Part shown: positions 46,239 through 55,594 of the stretch, one piece after another
Position numbering within the stretch: position 1 is the first letter of the stretch
Layout of the letters: every line of letters starts with the position of its first letter
Source of the DNA: Zarea fungicola
Lineage: Eukaryota > Ascomycota > Sordariomycetes > Hypocreales > Cordycipitaceae
Assembly: GCA_900169235.1 (NCBI GenBank)
Contig: FWCC01000123.1
Location: forward strand, 124,001-188,000
Direction of reading: 5' to 3'
Length of the DNA: 64,000 nucleotides
Made by a program: the position numbers and the translations under genes
The notes under the pieces: model-generated
Seen by the model: the letters and a program-made list of their open reading frames with translations, nothing else
Told to the model about the DNA's origin: nothing
Databases searched by the model: none

Positions 46239-47669
46239 ATGGCACCCAGCCTCGACGGATTCTTCAAGCAGGTCGACGACCTGAGCGACAGCTTCATTGA
46301 GCGTCTGCGCAAGGCTGTCGCCATCCCCTCCGTCTCCGCCGAGGATGCCCGCCGCCCTGATGTCGTCCGTATGGGCCACTTCCTCGCCGATGAGCTCAAA
46401 GCCCTCGGCGCCGAGGTTGAGCTGCGCCCGCTTGGCAAGCAGCCGCACAAGGAGTACCTCGACCTGCCTCCCGTCGTCGTTGCCCGCTACGGCCGCGACC
46501 CCAGCAAGCGCAACATCCTCGTTTACGGACACTACGACGTCCAGCCTGCCGAGAAGAGCGACGGCTGGGCCACCGAGCCCTTTGAGCTGACCGTCGACGA
46601 TAAGGGCCGCATGTTTGGTCGCGGTTCAACCGACGACAAGGGTCCCGTCCTCGGCTGGCTCAACGCCATCGAGGCCCACCAAAAGGCCGGCGTCGACTTC
46701 CCTGTCAACTTGCTCATGTGCTTTGAGGGCATGGAGGAGTACGGTTCCGAGGGTCTCGATGACTTCATCCGTGAAGAAGCCAACAAGTACTTTGCCGGCA
46801 CCGACGCCGTCTGCATCTCGGACAACTACTGGCTCGGCACCGAGAAGCCCTGCCTTACCTATGGTCTCCGCGGATGCAACTACTACTCCGTCGAAGTCTC
46901 TGGTCCCGGCGCCGATCTTCACAGCGGTGTCTTTGGCGGCCAGGCCCACGAGCCCATGACTGACTTGGCCCAGATCTTCAGCACCCTCGTCGACAGCAAG
47001 GGTAACATCCTGATCCCTGGCATCTCCGAGCAGGTCGCCCCCGTCACTGCCGACGAGGAGGCCCTCTACGACTCGATTGCCTTTACCATGTCTAACCTGC
47101 ACGAGTCCCTTGGCAGCAAGACCACCATTCACGAGACAGAGAAGCCTACTCTCATGGCCCGCTGGCGCTACCCCTCTCTGTCCCTCCACGGCATTGAGGG
47201 CGCCTTTTCCGCCCCTGGCGCGAAGACTGTCATCCCCGCCAAGGTTATTGGCAAGTTCTCCATCCGTACCGTCCCCGACATGGACATCGAGAAGACCAAC
47301 GCTGCCGTATTCCGCTACGTTGAGGAGCAGTTTGCCAAACTGAACACCAAGAACACCGTCAAGGTCGAGTGCATGCACGCTGGCAAGTGGTGGGTGGCCT
47401 CGCCCAAGCACTGGAACTTCTCTGCCGCCGCCAAGGCTGTCGAGCGCGTCTGGGGTGTTGCTCCCGACTTCACTCGCGAGGGTGGCAGCATTCCCGTCAC
47501 CCTGACCTTTGAGGAGGCCACTGGAAAGAACGTCCTTCTTCTGCCCATGGGCAGCTCCACTGATGGCGCTCACTCCATCAACGAGAAGCTCGACAAGAAG
47601 AACTACATTGAGGGTATCAAGCTGCTCGGCGCCTACCTCCACTATGTTGCCGAGGAGCCCCAGCTCTAA
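46239..47669 (+). CDS. DUG1: Cys-Gly metallodipeptidase DUG1 (M20 family)
   Basis: Zinc dipeptidase that splits Cys-Gly in glutathione breakdown, homologous to CNDP2. A single exon of 476 residues from the ATG at 46239. Metal ligands are in place: His98 and Asp100 (VYGHYDVQP), Asp132 (GRGSTDDKGP), Glu166/Glu167 (EGMEEYGS) and a His near 445 (GAHSINE). The dimerisation lid with LHSGVFGG is intact. High GC and strong C-ending codons suggest high expression. Odd feature: the frame is open upstream to an ATG at 46050, which would add 63 residues rich in Arg, Ser and Leu (RRLLSSASKLSPF), resembling a mitochondrial presequence. I annotate the family start and report the extension as a possible second isoform. 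Confidence 0.95.
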   Translation: MAPSLDGFFKQVDDLSDSFIERLRKAVAIPSVSAEDARRPDVVRMGHFLADELKALGAEVELRPLGKQPHKEYLDLPPVVVARYGRDPSKRNILVYGHYDVQPAEKSDGWATEPFELTVDDKGRMFGRGSTDDKGPVLGWLNAIEAHQKAGVDFPVNLLMCFEGMEEYGSEGLDDFIREEANKYFAGTDAVCISDNYWLGTEKPCLTYGLRGCNYYSVEVSGPGADLHSGVFGGQAHEPMTDLAQIFSTLVDSKGNILIPGISEQVAPVTADEEALYDSIAFTMSNLHESLGSKTTIHETEKPTLMARWRYPSLSLHGIEGAFSAPGAKTVIPAKVIGKFSIRTVPDMDIEKTNAAVFRYVEEQFAKLNTKNTVKVECMHAGKWWVASPKHWNFSAAAKAVERVWGVAPDFTREGGSIPVTLTFEEATGKNVLLLPMGSSTDGAHSINEKLDKKNYIEGIKLLGAYLHYVAEEPQL

Positions 47670-48008
47670 GCTCTACAAAAGTAAAAAAAATGAAGAAATA
47701 AAGCATAAACAGGAGTTGCGAGCAATGTATATTAGGATTATTGCATGAATATGACAGAGTTCCGCTATTTTTGGTCACTTGTTGGATTGTGCAATAATTT
47801 GAACAAACATATGTATATGATTAAGAACTAACTATGTGGCGACTGCAACAAGTCAGCCATCCCAATGCCTAGCTGACCACTTTTTCCTTGCATCAGAGTT
47901 TCGAGGAAACCATGAGCCGGCTATGCAATGATAATCAAAAGTGCAAACATGACAAAAAAAAAGCAAAGGCCAATGCTTGAAGACAGTGATGCGAGACGGG
48001 AGGTTAGC
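47670..48008. other. Intergenic between convergent genes
   Basis: 339 bp, AT-rich, holding the 3' ends of DUG1 and the next gene. Nothing else seen. Confidence 0.5.
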
Positions 48009-48983
48009 TCAGGCATGCTCATTATCGAGGACCACCCAAGCCTCCGACGATGCATCGTCCATCTCCTGAATGGCCCGCAGGGTCGGCGAGCTAAGTGTCG
48101 AGCTGGCAGTCGCAGCATCGGCCTCGGAGGCCGTCAGCGCCATGAGGTACTGTACCACACTCTCTTCGTCGCCGAGATCAGAGAAGGAAAGATGGAGACC
48201 AAGATCAAGGTCTGACAGACCGGCCGCACCACTGCGGGGGCTGTTGCGATTCCGCAGGCGCGGCTTCGCGGAGCGGATCACATACGTTGGCTCGTCGTGT
48301 GCGATATTGTCGAGAGTGAGGTTGGGACGGCCGCGGATGCTGTTGTCCTTGTACAGCAGACCCGTCTCATACAGCGCCGCAACCTGTGCCTTGTCCGCGA
48401 CGTCATCTGCCGACGTTGTCGTAACATTTGACGTGCGCGCCGGCGATGCCGACAGGGTTGCCGTGACGCTCGTGATGTTTTGGCTGTCATCATCACACGG
48501 CATGCGCAACTTGCTCTTCGCTAGCGCCACATCGTCGTCTAGATCCGCCGGCGTGTACCGATCACGCTTAAAGTGCCTCCGCACGCCGCCCCTCTCCCCC
48601 GACGAAACGCTCGTCGCGGCCGCAGCCGTCGACGCGACTGATCGCGAACCCATCACTGCATCACTCGCCACTTGGGAAACGCCGCCTGCCTTGCCCGCCT
48701 TGCCCTGCAGTTGCAGCTCAAAGTGGTGGCAGCGCACGCTGGTGTGCTTTTTCGTAAACGCCGGGCAGGGTGTCTCTGCGTCGGTGCTTAGGCCGCCGTT
48801 GAGAGCGCACATGAAGTTGAGCCTCTGGCATGTAAATGGGTCGTTGGCAGCAGCGAGTTTCTTGGCAATGGCGCGGACTTCGTGGCGTCGTGTGTCCCAC
48901 GGGCTAGGGGAAGTTTTGGCAAGGTTGCTACGGCTGTGTGGCAGATGTCGCTGCTCGGTGGCGGTAGAGGGTAAATAATCCAT
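48009..48983 (-). CDS. Hypothetical protein, Ser/Thr/Ala-rich with N-terminal Cys/His segment
   Basis: A single open frame of 324 residues from an ATG at 48983. I do not recognise it. Residues about 45-90 contain CQRLNFMCALNGG, then CPAFTKKHTSVRCHHF, a spacing that could bind metal or form disulfides. There is no signal peptide. The middle is disordered-looking (Ser/Thr/Ala, SVSSGERGGVRRHFKRDRY), with basic patches that could be nuclear signals. Near 220-245 is LTLDNIAHDEPTYVIRSAKP, and the C-terminus is acidic (LSDLDLGLHLSFSDLGDEES ... EAWVVLDNEHA). Codon use resembles neighbouring genes and the opposite strand is also open, so coding on this strand is favoured by composition, not proven. 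Confidence 0.6.
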   Translation of the reverse strand: MDYLPSTATEQRHLPHSRSNLAKTSPSPWDTRRHEVRAIAKKLAAANDPFTCQRLNFMCALNGGLSTDAETPCPAFTKKHTSVRCHHFELQLQGKAGKAGGVSQVASDAVMGSRSVASTAAAATSVSSGERGGVRRHFKRDRYTPADLDDDVALAKSKLRMPCDDDSQNITSVTATLSASPARTSNVTTTSADDVADKAQVAALYETGLLYKDNSIRGRPNLTLDNIAHDEPTYVIRSAKPRLRNRNSPRSGAAGLSDLDLGLHLSFSDLGDEESVVQYLMALTASEADAATASSTLSSPTLRAIQEMDDASSEAWVVLDNEHA

Positions 48984-50214
48984 TTTCTTCTGACAGTACT
49001 TGTATTATTTTCTGTTACTTGTTGGACTCTTGCATCGACAGGGCACTGGACAGTTTGTGTCTGGAGGAGCCTTTTTGGTGATGGCAAGGAAAGACGGAAG
49101 AACGTGTATCTGTAGCTGAGAGAATTTTAAGAAATCAAGAAACACGAAGAACATGGTCTTCTTATACGAATTATTGATTCAACATATCGCAGCCTTGAAT
49201 TTGCCACCGCCTGTATAAGCATGCATTGCTCAGCAACAAGACAATCTGGGTTTGAGTTGGCGCAGCCACGCCAGTGAGTCACCCGCCATTGAGCTTTGTG
49301 AGTCAAGTCGAGCCGTGCGCCATTACCCTTTTTGGCCATGAGATAGCAAACAACGTGCTACGAATTATTACATAAACCATGAAGCTGAAAAGGTTGAACT
49401 CAATTAAAATGAAACGGGAAAATTTAAAATTTCGGGATCCAATTTTTGTTACGTGCCGTTCCTCAAACTAGCTCGCATGACTACCAAGCTGCCATGCACC
49501 AACAGTCACAACTCAAAATTATTACTAGTACCTTATACAGGGCGATCTGAGGAAATACGATGTCGAATGGGGAAGAACTGGTCATTAGAAAGTTGACTGG
49601 CAGGGGCTGAATTTGGCGAAGCAGCAAGCAGCAAAATATTACGAACCATTGTAGTCCGTACCAAGTCAGCATATGTTGCTGTTCACGCGAGTAGAATTAC
49701 AACGCGAGTACTTTGATTGAAATAAAGAAAATACAGAAAAGAGGTTACAATACTTAATAGTATAGTCACTTTGAAGCGGGGCGCGCTGGGTTTTCCAATT
49801 AAACCCCGCGTATCTGGTTTGTATTTCGTCCTACATACTGCGCTCTCCCACATCCTGCTGTCGTAGAGCAGTGTACTCTTCCGCCAACGGTTGCCATGAA
49901 TTCAGAGTCATGATGAATGAGCGTCTGCTGATAAAGTTCAAACTTTATGGAAATGGATGTGATTATATACAAAACAGGCACAGTTCCACCCAATCGACGA
50001 CTCCGCGTAGGGCAAAGTTTGCTCAACCGTTGCATAGAGAATGCTGGTCCCCGGTGGCGGAAGGCTGAACAGAGTACGAAAGCTAAATTCTTTGAAAAAT
50101 AGCACGTTCGCCTTTTCTGGCCACATGTCATATACGTTGAGGGGGGTTTGACATATAGTTCAGGACGGTGATGAAAGCGGAATCAAGTTTCCCGCTATCG
50201 CAAAATCCAGTTGT
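48984..50214. other. Intergenic, no gene seen
   Basis: 1.2 kb, AT-rich. Short open frames on both strands have no recognisable features. The end near 48984 probably contains the promoter of the hypothetical gene. Confidence 0.5.
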
Positions 50215-50919
50215 TCATACGTCTTCCGCCACGGCCCTCATGGCTGCGGCCGTTGCATACAGCGTCAGTGTATCAAACATGGGCACCGCGGGCCGATCCT
50301 CCTGCTTCACCAACAGCGGAATCTCCGTGCACCCCAGAATGACGCCCTGCGCGCCCTCCTCGGCACACAAGCGATCGATGATTTCCAGATAACGCGCCTT
50401 GGACTCGGCCGTAAACTTCCAGTAGCTCAGCTCGCCGAAAATCACGTCGTCAATCGCCGTCTGCTCCGCCTCGGTCGGCACCACCACGGCCACCCCGCGC
50501 GCGCCAAACTCGTCCCGCAGATACGGCGTGGCCATGGTCGCCTTGGTCCCCAGAAGCGCCACCGTCGTTAGGCCCGCGGCCAGCACGGCTTCCGCCGTAG
50601 GGTCCGCAATGTGCAGCAGCGGGATGGTGACGCCCTGCATGAAGATGGGGGCGGCGCGGTGCCAGGTGTTGGAGACGAGGACGAGAAAGTCGGCACCGGC
50701 GCGCTCGAGGCTCTGCGCATTGGTGCGAAGGTAGGCGCCGCCGTCGAGCCACAGCTCGTTGTGGACGTAGTAGGCGCTGCGGGCGAGGTCCATGGAGTTG
50801 ATGATGATTTCGCCCGTGTGCAGGCCGCCCAGCTGCGCGCGGACCGTGGCGTTGATGATTTTGTAGTACTCGACTGTGGCGATGTCCGTGCTGCCACCGA
50901 TGATGCCAATGGTCTTCAT
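50215..50919 (-). CDS. Aspartate/glutamate racemase family protein
   Basis: Predicted PLP-independent amino acid racemase of 234 residues in one exon. The N-terminus MKTIGIIGGSTDIATVEYY and the C-terminal GVILGCTEIPLL are family signatures. Classical enzymes use two Cys. Here the first position is Ser83 (LVSNTWHR) and the second is Cys197. This asymmetric pattern recalls E. coli YgeA, where positions 83 and 197 are Thr and Cys. The gene is GC-rich against an AT-rich surrounding. It is isolated, with no amino acid operon around it. Real substrate and activity are uncertain; it may act on Asp/Glu derivatives or be a hydantoin-racemase-like relative. Bacterial origin is possible but cannot be judged here. 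Confidence 0.87.
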   Translation of the reverse strand: MKTIGIIGGSTDIATVEYYKIINATVRAQLGGLHTGEIIINSMDLARSAYYVHNELWLDGGAYLRTNAQSLERAGADFLVLVSNTWHRAAPIFMQGVTIPLLHIADPTAEAVLAAGLTTVALLGTKATMATPYLRDEFGARGVAVVVPTEAEQTAIDDVIFGELSYWKFTAESKARYLEIIDRLCAEEGAQGVILGCTEIPLLVKQEDRPAVPMFDTLTLYATAAAMRAVAEDV

Positions 50920-53340
50920 AGTGCTGCTGGATTCGTTTTTAAAGTGTATTGTGTTTTTCTTGGTCGATGGTCCTGTCCCACCTGAGCCGTTTTACGTAGA
51001 TCGTGGGGTAGCAGATCTGCTCATCTCCACTAGACTAGTCCGTAGAGTTTGCTTAGTTACTCTGCATGACTTATTATCTTGTTTGGAAATGTTACGATGG
51101 AAAGCTGCAAAAGGAGAGAGGAGGCAAATAAGCAACGGCTAGAGGATTGAGTGGCCACTTATTGGCTCCGTATACTCTCGAGGCCCGATGCGTATCAACG
51201 CCCAATTCGCAGGGTCGTGAGAGGAAAATGTCGTCTAATTTGTCGTTGTATCTACAATGACTATCTCTTTCTCCGAAATTAGACATGATGAAATAAATAA
51301 ATAAGATGTACTGCAGTTCAAATCGCGTGCTTGCACCAAATACTACCGTTGCCTTAAAGTTCCTCACATGCAATTCGACTGATCTTGGGGGCTGGGGCTT
51401 ACACCAGACAGATGTTTCCCTTGAAGCAAGCGAGTGTCGTAAATCAGAACTCGAGCCGTGTAAACTTTTGCCTAAAAAAGAATTAGATGGCTTGTTCAGC
51501 GTAGCGGCCAAGTAACTGTCGGGACAAGGCTCGGCGCCGCGCAAGAGGCTGTTCTAATGATTAACCGATGCAAGTGCTAATAATAATCTTGATGAGTGAC
51601 GGTCTTTTCACAGTGAGATGAAGCGATCCTAGTTCTAGTAGGGGTGTGGCATGGCAACTGACGTTGAGACAGTAAACTCTACAATCGAGAAACAAGAAAA
51701 AAAAAACAAAGGACCTCAAGAACTCAAATTTTAAAAGCATTTTATTTTCTCCCTGCCTCAAAATGTCGGCTTTTCCCCGTTCGAGTTGGATTGTATTGCG
51801 GGCTCCAACTCTCTAGGCGCGCTGAGACCGAGGCCTGCGCGGGTTTAAACGAGCACCCACCATCTCAGTGGCAGAGACTAAATCTGGATATGTGGATGCG
51901 GCGCCGCCACTGGTTCGACTTTGAACCTGGAACCGGAGTTGAATACGTGTGTAAGTTGGTGCCAGAATGGAGGATGGGCAGGCGGAAGAGACCTTGATGA
52001 CGTGCACCAAGACACAGAATAAAGACAGGCCGAAATTTTGCGTCATGAGGATACCAGAACATTACAAACGAGAATTGCCAATAATTGGCCTGGCAGAACG
52101 AAGCAACGCAACTTCAGCTGCATGTGCAGGAGGTTGCGTGCAGGGCTCCTCCAATTTGGCTTAAAAAATAGCGTCTGACAGGCTATGCTGGCTTGGGAGA
52201 GGAGCAGACTCGCGTCAAGATTGCTACGGGAATGGCACCTGCACTCTTGCCGTCACATGGCACATTGCTGCAGTTCTGCAGTCTTGCAACGCCAGCTGTG
52301 CGGGGAAACTGTCCATTGTGCGCTGTTCTTGAGGCTGCATCTAGAGGCGTTGGGGCGTGTGACACGGACTTGCTGCAAATGTATATGGACGGAGCTGCTA
52401 GCTCTACGCGCCTTGCCAATATTTCGGCTGCGACGGGTCATTGGGATGGGATGTCGTGGTGGAAACTCGTGCCGCTCATCAGTATACTCTTGTTTGTAAA
52501 TAGCGGTCGGGAATTGTTCAATGCACAACCCGGTTATGCTTTGTTGGCTTTTTCGAACTGGGCCAGTCTGCGGAAGCCAGAAATAAGTCCGGCGTGGCAA
52601 GAGCCTCATTGTTGCAAAAAGAAGGTGTGGCTCTGGTATGCGGGTATGTCTGCTAGTGACAGGGGCCGTTGGACGCCAGGTCGGGCAGCCTGTGATCCGT
52701 CGGTCTGGGCCCCTGTGTGACTTGGCTACGGACCAACGGATATCCCTCTGGAGCCAAAACTGAGTCGCGTCTTTTGGCTCCCTGGACAAAGATGGAAACC
52801 GTGTTTTTTTATTCGACGGGCCGAAACCGAGGGCAGAACTGCCCGCTCCGACATGTGGAGGACATTTGTGAGACAATTGTCGACGCTGTCAATACCGGGT
52901 CATCTCCTGCCAATGATAACTAGGCAAACGGCGACGGTTCGCTGCTCCCTCGGGGTTTGAAATGAACGGCCCAAGCAAATCTGGTGGAGATGCGGGCGAT
53001 CCTGATGCTATTCTTGGGGGCTGAAAGCCACAGCGCATCTAGTTTGTCTGGACTGGCCTTGGCTACTTGGTGTGGTTGTATGTGGCTGTAAACGACCGCT
53101 GGCAAGAGGGAAGAGCTGCAGCTAGCTAGCTACGTAGCAAGTGAGGCAATGTGATGATGGATGGGTGGACGACGGACCGACGGGCGTTTCGTTTCCTTGT
53201 TTGGCCATATGCATGTGCAGTTCGGAAATCCTACGATGGCGGGCAGTGAATGTTGCGTCACAGGTCACAGGTGCCTTGGCGGCAGCTACATACAGTGGGT
53301 GTAACTAGCAGAGTACCTACGCGAGGGGGGGTGTATTTCT
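50920..53340. other. Intergenic, about 2.4 kb, no gene accepted
   Basis: Open frames of up to 207 codons occur near 52.2-52.9 kb on both strands, but they overlap each other and show no domain, signal peptide or splice pattern. The 51.0-51.8 kb part is AT-rich. Confidence 0.4.
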
Positions 53341-53428
53341 AACACAGTCAAAAAACGTTACCAGGGGAAAATCGTGTCAAAAAGTCAAAATCACCGTGCA
53401 AGGCCCATTACACATATCAAAATAAAAC

Positions 53429-53493
53429 CATTTTAAGATACTAAAACATTTTAAGATACTAAAACATTTTAATATACTAAAACATTTTAATAT
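53429..53493. repeat. 18-bp tandem repeat, about 3.6 copies
   Basis: The unit CATTTTAAGATACTAAAA is repeated with one G/T change in the later copies. Related AT-rich pieces occur on the other side of the element near 54040-54080. Confidence 0.85.
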
Positions 53494-53611
53494 AATAGTA
53501 TTTTAAGATGATAACCCTTTTTAATATTAAAACTCTTTTTTATTAAACTATATACCTAGCTTTCTAAGTACCTATCTAAGTACCAAATACCTAACCAGCC
53601 ACAGCCACAGC

Positions 53612-53806
53612 CAGCCAACCAGCCAGCCAGCCAGCTAACCGGCCAGTCGGCCTATTTAAAGCCATCAAGAGAGCCAGCGAGAGGCCATCAAGAGAGTCAC
53701 ATATAGCGAGAGCACTGACTCCTTCACTAGCTCAATCACTAAATGACTCTCTTGATGGCCCTCTCGCTGGCTCTCGATGGCTTCAAACAGGCCGACTGGC
53801 CGGTCA

Positions 53807-53838
<32 letters not shown>
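53612..53838. repeat. Long imperfect inverted repeat (arms about 90 bp, loop 44 bp)
   Basis: The left arm (about 53612-53699) is the reverse complement of the right arm (53744 to about 53838) with only a few mismatches and short gaps. The inner ends are TGACTCTCTTGATGG and its complement; the outer parts are CCAG/CTGG tetranucleotide runs. Single-stranded DNA or RNA from here could form a stable hairpin. Confidence 0.85.
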
Positions 53839-53841
<3 letters not shown>

Positions 53842-54188
53842 TCAAACAGGCCAACTGCTCCTCCGCCGAGCCCTCTATTAAGCCCTCTATTGAGCCCTCT
53901 TGTTAGCTTTCTACTACTACAGGTAGCTAGAGGGAGGGCTTGATGGAGGTGTGTTTAATGGAGGTGTGGAGCATCTGAAGAAGGTCAATGGCTAGCTAGC
54001 CTGTGGAAAGGCAGAGAAATATTTCAGGATGCTTTAAAACATATCAAAAGACATAAAATCATTTTAGAATTTAAACTATATTAGAAAAGATACAGGCTAC
54101 ACTTACAAGGTGTTGGCTCCACTATAGTGTTTTAGTACACTAAAAAACATTACCAGAGCACTAGAAGTATTTTTAAGCCGTGTCAGAA

Positions 54189-54559
54189 AAGCACCCTCCC
54201 CCGGTAGGTAGTAACAGCAGCCAGGAGTGTTGTTTGCTGGGCAAGCAGCTTGTACATGCCACCGCCATATTCTGGCCGTCAGGCTCCGCCCGCTTGTGGC
54301 GGCCATCTCTCGCCTCATCTGGCCGCCCTGGCCTGATTCCCATTCAACAGGTCTCAGGTCTCAGACAAACTAAAACGCCACCTATTCAGTCGTAGGGGCG
54401 CAAGATAAAAAGACACCGACCCCTTCCTCGTTTTTTCTCGACGAATTTTCGTACTGACTTTGCTCAAAGCTTTTAATACCCCATAGTGAAACACCTTTGT
54501 GGTGCTTACCGCCTCTCTTACAAGTACCAAGTACCAAGGCAACACCAATTGCATACATC
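54189..54559. other. Promoter region of the ankyrin gene
   Basis: 371 bp between the repeat element and the ATG. Contains a pyrimidine-rich leader and a short AAGTACC repeat. No gene. Confidence 0.4.
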
Positions 54560-55594
54560 ATGAGTCTCGTCACTCTACCTATAGAGCTTCGGCTCCAGAT
54601 CATTGCCGAGCTGAGCAACGTCTCACACATCAATTCCCTCTGCCAAGTCAACCGAAGCTACTACAATCTCCTCATAAATCATCTCTACACAGTGGACGAG
54701 CTCACTCTGCAAAAAGATGCCTTGCGGTGGGCTCTCACCCACCAGAGCGCCGGCACCTTGCACCGTTGGCGGGAGGCCGGCTTGGACATTAGCCGCACGC
54801 GCCGCAACAACACCCAGCCACTTCTTGAAGCCATCAAGGCTGGCTCTGACTGGGCTACTTGGCAAATTTTACATCTTGGCGCCAACATTCATCTTGCCGA
54901 TAGACACGGCCAGACGCCTCTGCATCTCGTTTGCGCCGAGGAGTTCCAGAGGCCAGACCTAGTGCGCTACCTGCTGGCCAAGGGTGCCGACCCTTCAGCC
55001 AATACCCGGGCTAAGGAGACGCCGCTATTCATGGCAATCCGCTGTGGTAACACTGAGATTGTCGAAGCGCTGCTAGAGAATGGCGCTGACCACGGTACAA
55101 AGGACGGCATGGGATGTGCGCCCCTGCACGAGGCCGTGCTCCTCGGCCATGTCGACATCGCTCGCCTGCTGCTAAAACACGGTGCCAACCCGTCTCTGCC
55201 CCGGCCCCTGACCGGTGAGACGCCGCTACATACCGCTATTGCCATCAGCTCACTCGAAATGTTCAAGCTGCTGGCAGGCAGTGGAGCCGACATGATGGCT
55301 GAGTACAACGACTTCACCCCTTTGCTGCTCGCCTGCCAAGGGGGCGCTGTCGACATGGTCAACTGGATGCTACAAAACGGCGTCGTCGTCAACAGCAATG
55401 TCAACAAGTGGGGTCTCACGCCCATGCATGCGGCAGCCATGAGCGGCTCAGATGAGGTCGTCCGCTTGCTGCTCCAGCATGACGCGCCCTACATGCTCAC
55501 TGTCCAAGACAGATACGGCGAGACACCCGTTACTATGGCGTCACGCTTCAAACACGAGAGTTTAGCTGAGATGATGGTCCAGCTAGTCAACTAA
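54560..55594 (+). CDS. F-box-like ankyrin repeat protein
   Basis: A single exon of 344 residues. The first 45 residues (LPIELRLQIIAEL ... NRSYYNLLINHLY) resemble the F-box start common in filamentous fungal ankyrin proteins, suggesting an SCF ubiquitin ligase adaptor. From about residue 75 come seven or eight ankyrin repeats; clear ones are HGQTPLHLVCAEE, KETPLFMAIRCGN, GCAPLHEAVLLGH, GETPLHTAIAISS, WGLTPMHAAAMSG and YGETPVTMASRF. There is no signal peptide or membrane helix. The ATG at 54560 lies directly before the F-box-like segment. These families expand in accessory regions, and the gene abuts the repeat element. Partners are unknown. Confidence 0.85.
   Translation: MSLVTLPIELRLQIIAELSNVSHINSLCQVNRSYYNLLINHLYTVDELTLQKDALRWALTHQSAGTLHRWREAGLDISRTRRNNTQPLLEAIKAGSDWATWQILHLGANIHLADRHGQTPLHLVCAEEFQRPDLVRYLLAKGADPSANTRAKETPLFMAIRCGNTEIVEALLENGADHGTKDGMGCAPLHEAVLLGHVDIARLLLKHGANPSLPRPLTGETPLHTAIAISSLEMFKLLAGSGADMMAEYNDFTPLLLACQGGAVDMVNWMLQNGVVVNSNVNKWGLTPMHAAAMSGSDEVVRLLLQHDAPYMLTVQDRYGETPVTMASRFKHESLAEMMVQLVN

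Larger units (their letters stand above)
53346..54188. mobile_element. Low-complexity repeat element with long inverted repeat, possible MITE/foldback remnant
   Basis: The block begins and ends with similar direct motifs (AAAAAACGTTACCAG at about 53350 and AAAAAACATTACCAG at about 54142, each followed by CGTGTCA and an A-rich tract). Inside lie an 18-bp AT-rich tandem array, a long inverted repeat, CAGC/GGCT runs and 11-bp CCCTCTATT repeats. It encodes no transposase. The element type is inferred from structure; borders are approximate and no target-site duplication was established. Confidence 0.4.

Noticed and set aside
46626..47642. 338-codon open frame opposite DUG1
   Set aside because: Antisense shadow of a highly biased M20 peptidase gene.
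52193..52720. 175-codon plus-strand frame, with a 207-codon frame on the other strand
   Set aside because: Both overlap, neither has homology I recognise, and composition is not gene-like.
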